A stretch of DNA of 64,000 nucleotides from Candida dubliniensis CD36 (lineage: Eukaryota > Ascomycota > Pichiomycetes > Serinales > Debaryomycetaceae), in contig NC_012860.1 of assembly GCF_000026945.1 (NCBI RefSeq), forward strand, positions 1,984,001 to 2,048,000, in the 5' to 3' direction. A program made the position numbers and the translations under genes. Below the pieces are notes generated by a model. It had not been told where the DNA came from and did no database searches. It was given only the letters and a program-made list of their open reading frames with translations. Within the stretch, counting starts at the first letter, position 1. The number at the start of each line of letters is the position of its first letter. Below are positions 57,976 to 64,000 of the stretch, one piece after another.

Positions 57976-58223
57976 TGAAGTATTCCTAGGTTTTATTACT
58001 TAGATATTACGACGGATAATATGTGTTGCTCTAACTTTCTATAGATTCGAAGCTAATTATCAGTATGTAATAATTGAAAATAATAAAATATGAATTGTCT
58101 TTCAAAAGAGAAGTAGTATATAATAGAGAATAATAAATTAGCAATTATAAAGGATTCGTCGAACTCTCTGAGTTGAATTCAAAAGGACTGCACATAAAAT
58201 ATTGCAGATCCTGTTTTACAACA
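57976..58223 (-). repeat. 3' LTR of the Ty3/gypsy element
   Basis: 248 bp with TG...CA ends, matching the copy at 59483 base for base as far as I can read. It contains a minus-strand TATA-like ATTATATACTACTT. The element ORF stop codon (58216-58218) lies inside this LTR. Confidence 0.92.
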
Positions 58224-59403
58224 TCACTCTCTCTCTCTCATAAAATTGAGGATGTGTCATCACAGCGTCAATTTTTACGGGTTTTCTATTCTTCATAATA
58301 TCCGACAACATTATTACCCGTACCTTAATCTCATCGAACATTTTACCTAATACACGATGTTCGATTTCTTGCATGGATTTTTGAAAGTTTGATAAGGCCG
58401 TGATTGGAGAATCTTCAAGAGCAAAAGCAGGTTTTAACATGTCATGGTGATAAGTTCCCTTTTCCCTTTTTCCGTTTCGAGAAATGATATAGCTATTGTT
58501 ATTTCGAACTTCTTCAATAAGGAAAGGACCATCGAAATTATATTGATTCTTGGCCAGTTTCTTTCGTCTACGATATACCCATTGGCCTTTTTGAAAATTA
58601 GCTGGAATACCAAATGGAGCACTCATCATTTTTTGATAAGCCATTTTTTGAGTTTTAGCATCGTTATGCTTATCCACACTCTTCCCTTTAACGACAAGCT
58701 CGTGTAAACGAAGCATGGCGACTTCTTCAATAAATTCGGCTTCAGGTGGCAGAGGGGGAAAAGCTTGGACCATGAACGTTGGCATAACCCTCCGAATTTG
58801 GGCAGCAATTTCACGTGGGGAGACTGGGGAAGGTTCGTCCTCATAAGGTTCAAAACCAAACTCATTAGGAGGTGCACCATAAGCCTGAGATGGCGGTGGG
58901 CCAAAAGCATGGTCAGCAGTTGGAGGAACATTCCATTGACCTGGAGGAGCATCATTATCATGACCAAAGGTTGGATTGGAACGTTGTTTCTCCATTTTGG
59001 CAGCCAATTCATCAACCTTTTGAGCAGTGGCTTGAATAAATTCAGCTTGAGCGTCAACATGCTCATCAACATGGTCGAATTTTTCCTGGGCTCCCTCGAC
59101 AATACGTTTGGCTTGTTCATCCAAAACGTTTTCTCTCTCACGGTTGACGGCAATAGCTTCAGCTTGAGCAGCATTGGTCTCATTGATAACCTTATAGATT
59201 TGGTTAGTGATAGTTTCGCTTTGCTGTTTGAACATTTCCATCACTTGTTGACGAAATTCCGCAAATTGGTCAGCAGTAACAAACATTTGGGCTTCAGGAC
59301 CTTGATCAATAGTTTGTCCAGCAGCTTGTTCAGCAGCAGATGAAGTGGTAGCTGGGGTTTCAGGAACAGATTCCTGTTCTTGTTTCTTCTGGTTTCTAGC
59401 CAT
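58216..59403 (-). CDS. Gag-integrase C-terminal fusion ORF of the deleted retroelement
   Basis: This 395-codon frame runs from 79 nt after the 5' LTR to 8 bp inside the 3' LTR. Residues 1-150 are Gln/Glu/Ala-rich and helical, likely coiled coil and Gag-like. A Pro/Gly-rich part follows (about 150-195). From about residue 205 the sequence matches the region after the integrase core: a helical segment, then FQKGQWVYRRRKKL (about 272-285), then the GPY/F module with FDGPFLIEEV and a conserved HHDMLKP, and a tail. No Gag zinc knuckle, protease, RT or DDE residues are present. The deletion joins the two parts in frame near 58790-58830. Base composition is more GC-rich than neighbouring genes. The protein might act as a structural Gag, but that is not shown. 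Confidence 0.82.
   Translation of the reverse strand: MARNQKKQEQESVPETPATTSSAAEQAAGQTIDQGPEAQMFVTADQFAEFRQQVMEMFKQQSETITNQIYKVINETNAAQAEAIAVNRERENVLDEQAKRIVEGAQEKFDHVDEHVDAQAEFIQATAQKVDELAAKMEKQRSNPTFGHDNDAPPGQWNVPPTADHAFGPPPSQAYGAPPNEFGFEPYEDEPSPVSPREIAAQIRRVMPTFMVQAFPPLPPEAEFIEEVAMLRLHELVVKGKSVDKHNDAKTQKMAYQKMMSAPFGIPANFQKGQWVYRRRKKLAKNQYNFDGPFLIEEVRNNNSYIISRNGKREKGTYHHDMLKPAFALEDSPITALSNFQKSMQEIEHRVLGKMFDEIKVRVIMLSDIMKNRKPVKIDAVMTHPQFYERERVML
58224..58241 (-). other. Polypurine tract of the retroelement
   Basis: On the element strand, GAGAGAGAGAGAGTGA runs directly into the 3' LTR (TGTTGT), the position where plus-strand DNA synthesis is primed in LTR elements. It also encodes the final ERERV of the ORF. 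Confidence 0.75.
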
Positions 59404-59482
59404 GACGGTAGGTTGCAGAAATTCGCTTAAAGTTTAAAGTTTCTCTTAACGTTGATAATAAAGTTCCAGAAAATTAATTTTA

Positions 59483-59730
59483 TGAAGTATTCCTAGGTTT
59501 TATTACTTAGATATTACGACGGATAATATGTGTTGCTCTAACTTTCTATAGATTCGAAGCTAATTATCAGTATGTAATAATTGAAAATAATAAAATATGA
59601 ATTGTCTTTCAAAAGAGAAGTAGTATATAATAGAGAATAATAAATTAGCAATTATAAAGGATTCGTCGAACTCTCTGAGTTGAATTCAAAAGGACTGCAC
59701 ATAAAATATTGCAGATCCTGTTTTACAACA
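59483..59730 (-). repeat. 5' LTR of the Ty3/gypsy element
   Basis: 248 bp, identical by eye to the 57976 copy, followed by the GCTC target repeat. On the element strand the leader after the LTR contains TGGAACTT about 14 nt in. This could be part of a primer-binding site, but the offset is larger than usual and the tRNA is not identified. Confidence 0.92.
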
Positions 59731-59734
59731 GCTC

Positions 59735-60644
59735 ATTCTTGCTCTGTGTTATGGTCCAGTTTTTGAAAATCCTCGGTTTTATTATTAAGTTCGGTTATAC
59801 GGGGGGGGGGGGGGGGGATTTTCATACAAGATAAGAACAATAGAAGTAGAGAGGACTAGTGATACTCTTAAGGTGGGCAAAATACGAAACATTGGGAAAA
59901 AAAAAAAAAAGGGGGGGAAAGAGAGAAAGAGAGACAGAATGGGTTTGCAATGGTTATGGTGAACTGATTATAGCGGTTATTGTCAGACTGAAATACTTTC
60001 TGGCTCTACGGAACAAATAAAAATCCATAGTAGAAAAAAGTGTGTGGTATCTTTTTAGCGCACAGGGCATAAACAACAACGTAATTGCAAAAGCCGTTAT
60101 ATGCAAGATATTCATCTTCCGTAAATCCATGACTCTCTTTTTTTTTTTCCTTTTATGCCCATGTGCAACCATATGAAAACTAGCCTCCAATATTGTCACA
60201 ACAATAGATTATTATTGAATTATCCACTATAGGTTTTCCTTTTGTTTTTTTTTTTATTTGAAATTTCTTAACGGAGTATGGTCTCTGCAATACCTAACAA
60301 TGAAGTACTTTTTTTTTTGTAAAACTTCATTTCTCCCGAAGTTTATTTTTAATTTGCAAGTGACTAAATCGATAAAACTTCCTTTAAGTCACTCTTCTGA
60401 TACTGGTGGTAATAAGGAAAAAGAAAAACCAAGCAAATACTCATTTGATTGCAAATTCTTTTGACCAAATTCCTATGAGCAAATTCTCTTATGCATTTCT
60501 ATTCCAGTAATATAAATAGACCTTGATTTTTACTATTTTATATATATAATTTATCCCAAAAAAAAAAAGAGTTAAAATTAGTTTTCATCTACTTTTTATT
60601 TTTATTTCTATTTCTATTTCTGTATAGAATTATTCAATTACAAA
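59735..60644. other. AOX2 upstream region
   Basis: 910 bp between the retroelement and the AOX2 start. It contains a run of 17 G (59801-59817), then A/G-rich DNA, a mixed-composition part (59970-60200) and T runs. Small open frames are spurious. It should hold the inducible AOX2 promoter. Confidence 0.5.
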
Positions 60645-61745
60645 ATGCTCACTACTTTGTTTTATAAACAATTACCGGTATTAACCACTACCGCTACTAC
60701 TACTTCAAGCTATTCTTTCATCAGATTATCATCTACATTGGCAACACCACCTCATTCAACAACAACAACAACACTGTCACCCTCTTTCCATCAACCAAAA
60801 CAACCTCAACAATTTATCACTCCAAATACTTCAGTATTTGATATATCAACAAAAATTTATACTCAACAAGGTATAGATAATAATAACGACACAAACTTTC
60901 TCACTAAAGCACCTTATCCACACCCAGTATTTCCTCAAGATGAATGTGAGAATGTAACAGTTACTCATAGAGAAACAAAAACTTTAGTTGATAAGATTTC
61001 GTTCCGTAGTATTCAATTTATGCGTCAATGCTTTGATCTTGTTACTGGATACGCGGTTCCCAAAACAAATAATCCTGATGAATTTAAAGGTACTCGTTGG
61101 GAAATGACCGAAGGAAAATGGTTAACTCGGTGTATATTTTTAGAATCAGTTGCTGGTGTGCCTGGATCAGTAGCAGGATTTCTTCGTCATTTACATTCAT
61201 TAAGAATGTTACGAAGAGATAAAGCATGGATTGAAACTTTACTTGATGAAGCATATAATGAAAGAATGCATTTATTAACATTTATTAAAATTGGTAAACC
61301 TAGTTGGTTAACAAGATCAATTATTTATATTGGTCAAGGTGTTTTCACTAATGTATTTTTTTTATTATATTTATTGAATCCTAGATATTGTCATCGATTC
61401 GTTGGTTATTTAGAAGAAGAAGCAGTAAGAACTTATAGTCATTTATTAGATGAAATGGCTATTCCTGGCAAATTACCAAGTTTTGAAACCATGAAAATCC
61501 CAGAAGTGGCAATTCAATATTGGCCAGAATTGACTTCTAAATCAAGTTTTAAAGATTTAATTTTAAGAATTAGAGCTGATGAAGCTAAACATAGAGAAGT
61601 CAATCATACTTTTGCTAATTTAGAACAAAAAACTGATCGTAATCCATTTGCTTTAAAAATTGAAGGTTTAAATCAACCTCAACCTAATCATGGGATAAAT
61701 GTAATGAGACCAACTGGTTGGGAAAAACAAGATTTACAATTATAA
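60645..61745 (+). CDS. AOX2: Alternative oxidase, inducible type (Aox2-like)
   Basis: This cyanide-insensitive terminal oxidase of the inner mitochondrial membrane oxidises ubiquinol and reduces oxygen to water without pumping protons. The 366-residue protein has a Ser/Thr-rich mitochondrial presequence (about 1-45) and two hydrophobic membrane-binding helices (about 160-180 and 225-245). The di-iron ligands are Glu167 (LES), Glu206 and His209 (NERMH), a Glu of LEEEAVRTY (257-259), and Glu313 and His316 (ADEAKH). All are present. It lies in tandem with AOX1, 1.27 kb upstream of it. In C. albicans one copy is constitutive and the other induced by respiratory inhibitors (recalled); the name follows length and gene order. 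Confidence 0.93.
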   Translation: MLTTLFYKQLPVLTTTATTTSSYSFIRLSSTLATPPHSTTTTTLSPSFHQPKQPQQFITPNTSVFDISTKIYTQQGIDNNNDTNFLTKAPYPHPVFPQDECENVTVTHRETKTLVDKISFRSIQFMRQCFDLVTGYAVPKTNNPDEFKGTRWEMTEGKWLTRCIFLESVAGVPGSVAGFLRHLHSLRMLRRDKAWIETLLDEAYNERMHLLTFIKIGKPSWLTRSIIYIGQGVFTNVFFLLYLLNPRYCHRFVGYLEEEAVRTYSHLLDEMAIPGKLPSFETMKIPEVAIQYWPELTSKSSFKDLILRIRADEAKHREVNHTFANLEQKTDRNPFALKIEGLNQPQPNHGINVMRPTGWEKQDLQL

Positions 61746-62492
61746 TTTGATTGATTTGATATAGTTTAGATAATCTTTTTTTTTTTTTGTTTGTTTGTTT
61801 GTTTGTTTGTTTATATATATGTATAGATATAATGGTTTGTTTTATTTTATGATATGAGTATTTTTATTTAAGGATTGGGAGTAGTAGTAGTCACATCATC
61901 AAATAAGACCGCGGAGTTTGAAATTTTTTGCAGCAAATTTCTTTAGTGACACAAAAAGAAAGGAGAACGACTAAACTTTTCCATAAGCCATCACTTGAAA
62001 AGAATTTGACGAAAATATGAACTGACTAGTGAATAGAGTGTTAGACAATATATACATGAAAATGTAACATAATTACTAACTTTTCTGGCTAATACCATTG
62101 GTTTTTGGTTTATAAAGGGAAAATAAATTTACTTTTCTGTAATATTTAGTACATTTTTCAAATGAAAATTGAATTGGAAATCCCAACAACCCAAATTTTA
62201 AATTTAAAAACCCTTCAACATACAGCTCTATTCACGTAACCAGTTTAATGAAATCATTGACAACTGAAGAGTTCAAAATCAATAAAAAGTAAGATTTACC
62301 CTAACACCAATCAAGTACACACATTTAACTGGGATTCCAATGTTCTAAGTTATGGACAACTAGAAATAACATACAAAATAGCTCATCCATTGAAGATTTA
62401 TTTACCTCGGAAATATCTACACCGTCAAATGATTAAATATATTAAATGCTGTTCAAACTTACAAGATTGAGTTATTAAACTATTTCTTCCGA

Positions 62493-62527
<35 letters not shown>

Positions 62528-63011
62528 ATCCTTAATTTTCTTGTGTATGTGTGTTGCTAACACAAAATATAAATTAATCTTGTTTAAAAAGAGTGGGGGG
62601 TGATTAAATAATTTAAACCTATCAATAGAACATTCATCTGAGTTCCATAACAAGAGTAATGCCCATTAAAGCAAATAGTTTGCCAAACATGTAGATTAAA
62701 ATAAATCATAAAATGAAAAATTAATCACTCATATTATGAGAAACATAAAAACTGCAAACCAAGTAGCAACCAAAGAAAAAACAAAAAAAAAAAAGAGTTC
62801 TATAGAATTCAATAGAATTTGTCAAGGAATAATTCAAAGTGTATATAAAAATCAAAAAGTTTTCCTCTTCCTTTGCTTTAAGTATTCAGTTTGGTATCTA
62901 CTCTTATTGTGCATTCCAAACCAACCATAACAATAAACCAAATACAAAAAAAATAAGAAAAAACTTACAACAACTTATAACCATTAAAATACAATTGAAA
63001 ATCATTTAGTC
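61746..63011. other. Intergenic AOX2 to AOX1
   Basis: 1.27 kb holding the AOX2 terminator region (T run then GTTT repeats at 61789-61812) and the AOX1 promoter. A 30-base T run lies at 62497-62526. The open frame at 62736-62930 is low-complexity and not supported. Confidence 0.5.
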
Positions 63012-64000
63012 ATGATTGGGTTATCTACATACAAAAAGGTACCAACCTTATTAGCAACAACAACAATAACAACTGTCACATCAACGACCTTAAGATCTAA
63101 CCAACTCTTGCGACTTGCGTCCACTACCAGTACCAAGCCTAATGCATCAACAACCGTTGCTGCTGCTGCTGCTGCTGCTGCTACGAATTCACTTGGTAAC
63201 TCGAATTCCAAATTACCAATTGATAAAAATGATTTAGAAAAACCAGGAACAATTCCTGGCAAACATAAACCATTTAATATTCAAACAGAAATCTATAATC
63301 AAGCTGGTATTGAAGCTAATGATGATGACAAATTTTTAACTAACCCCACTTATCGTCATGAAGATTTTACTGAAGCAGGTGTTTATCGAGTTCATGTTAC
63401 TCATAGACCTCCACGTACTATTGGTGATAAGATTTCTTGTTATGGGACATTATTTTTCCGTAAATGTTTTGATCTTGTCACTGGTTATGCTGTTCCTGAC
63501 CCTGATAAACCCGATCAATACAAGGGAACAAGATGGGAAATGACAGAAGGAAAATGGTTAACTCGATGTATATTCTTAGAATCCATAGCTGGAGTTCCTG
63601 GTTCGGTTGCTGGATTTGTACGCCATTTACATTCATTAAGAATGTTAACAAGAGATAAGGCTTGGATTGAAACGTTACATGACGAAGCCTACAATGAAAG
63701 AATGCATTTGTTAACATTCATTAAAATTGGCAAACCTAGTTGGTTCACAAGATCAATTATTTATATTGGACAAGGTGTCTTTACTAATATTTTCTTTTTG
63801 GTATATTTGATGAACCCAAGGTATTGTCATCGATTTGTTGGTTACTTGGAAGAAGAAGCAGTGAGAACCTATACTCATTTGATTCATGAATTGAATGATC
63901 CTAATAAATTACCTGATTTTGAAAAATTGTCAATTCCAACAATTGCTGTACAATATTGGCCAGAATTAACCCCCGATTCAAGCTTTAAAGATTTGATTTT
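63012..64000 (+). CDS. AOX1: Alternative oxidase Aox1-like, cut by the right edge
   Basis: I read an open frame from ATG 63012 to the window end (329 codons) with no stop. The presequence is Thr/Ser-rich and includes eight GCT (Ala) codons at 63159-63182. Di-iron ligands seen are Glu190 (LES), Glu229 and His232 (NERMH) and the LEEEAVRTY glutamates (280-282). The last ExxH motif lies beyond the window. From DKIS onward it is nearly the same as AOX2, while the N-terminal 110 residues differ, so this is an old tandem duplicate with a separate targeting region. The enzyme has the same ubiquinol oxidase role. It is the constitutive copy if C. albicans naming holds. Confidence 0.93.
   Translation, partial: MIGLSTYKKVPTLLATTTITTVTSTTLRSNQLLRLASTTSTKPNASTTVAAAAAAAATNSLGNSNSKLPIDKNDLEKPGTIPGKHKPFNIQTEIYNQAGIEANDDDKFLTNPTYRHEDFTEAGVYRVHVTHRPPRTIGDKISCYGTLFFRKCFDLVTGYAVPDPDKPDQYKGTRWEMTEGKWLTRCIFLESIAGVPGSVAGFVRHLHSLRMLTRDKAWIETLHDEAYNERMHLLTFIKIGKPSWFTRSIIYIGQGVFTNIFFLVYLMNPRYCHRFVGYLEEEAVRTYTHLIHELNDPNKLPDFEKLSIPTIAVQYWPELTPDSSFKDLI

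Larger units (their letters stand above)
57976..59730 (-). mobile_element. Internally deleted Ty3/gypsy-type LTR retrotransposon (Tca3-like)
   Basis: A 1755-bp element on the minus strand. Two 248-bp LTRs (57976-58223 and 59483-59730) appear identical by eye, and the target is duplicated as GCTC (57972-57975 and 59731-59734). Read on the minus strand, each LTR is TGTTGTAAAACAGG to CTTCA. A polypurine tract (GAGAGAGAGAGAGTGA) abuts the 3' LTR. The 1259-bp interior holds one ORF with a Gag-like start and an integrase C-terminal end; protease, reverse transcriptase, RNase H and integrase core are missing. It must therefore depend on a complete relative for movement. Identical LTRs indicate recent insertion. 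I recall deleted forms of the C. albicans Ty3/gypsy element Tca3, and assign this on that basis plus the GPY/F domain. Confidence 0.88.

Noticed and set aside
58626..59343. Overlapping open frames of 185 and 192 codons inside the retroelement
   Set aside because: They are other-frame and opposite-strand shadows of the Gag-integrase ORF, with unnatural composition.
1..64000. tRNA genes near the retroelements
   Set aside because: I looked for B-box patterns (GGTTCGAAT-type) on both strands and found none with a paired A box and acceptor stem. A tRNAscan run would be decisive.

Overview
The window is AT-rich nuclear DNA of a budding yeast of the CUG-Ser clade, very probably Candida albicans or a close sister such as C. 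dubliniensis. The evidence is long poly(A)/poly(T) tracts, intron-poor genes with Asn/Ser/Thr-rich low-complexity inserts, a nuclear complex I subunit and alternative oxidases (both absent from Saccharomyces), and a gene order (ZWF1, KEX2, NAR1, COX5, HST1, PAN2, PGA6, ARG81, IPT1, SHO1, AOX2, AOX1) that I recall from C. albicans chromosome 1. Several variable protein segments differ from what I remember of C. albicans, so a sister species or divergent strain is possible. I cannot settle this without alignment. Protein readings here treat CTG as Leu; in this clade CTG is read as Ser.

Layout: 1-4050 is non-coding, followed by a bifunctional PFK-2/FBPase-2 gene. An RNA locus follows at about 7.7-9.1 kb. 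It holds two perfect Tbf1-type sites, a box C/D RNA that looks like snR190, and a clear U14 (snR128) snoRNA. Next come ZWF1 and KEX2 on the minus strand, then YTP1-like, NAR1 and a complex I TYKY subunit on the plus strand, then COX5 and HPM1 on the minus strand. HST1 (plus) converges on a FUN14-family gene (minus), and PAN2 (plus) converges on PGA6 (minus). ARG81 (minus) is followed by a 5-kb gene-poor stretch, IPT1 (plus), a 4.3-kb gene-poor stretch with a solo LTR flanked by a perfect 5-bp target duplication, an MNN4/LicD-family gene (plus) and SHO1 (minus).

The 58.0-59.7 kb segment is a short, internally deleted Ty3/gypsy-type retrotransposon. It has two identical 248-bp LTRs and a 4-bp target duplication, and a single ORF joins a Gag-like N terminus to the C-terminal (GPY/F) part of integrase. 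The window ends with the tandem alternative oxidase genes AOX2 (complete) and AOX1 (cut by the right edge).

Functional themes: sugar flux and NADPH (PFK26, ZWF1), respiration and its bypass (complex I subunit, COX5, AOX2, AOX1), Fe-S assembly (NAR1), secretory and cell-surface functions (KEX2, PGA6, IPT1, MNN4-like, SHO1), and gene expression (HST1, PAN2, HPM1, ARG81, two snoRNAs). I see no new multigene system, tRNA or CRISPR array. The most notable items are the snoRNA pair with its Tbf1/Cbf1-type sites, the Gag-integrase deletion element, the solo LTR carrying a Gcn4/AP-1 site, and a strong G-quadruplex motif directly after the PAN2 stop codon.
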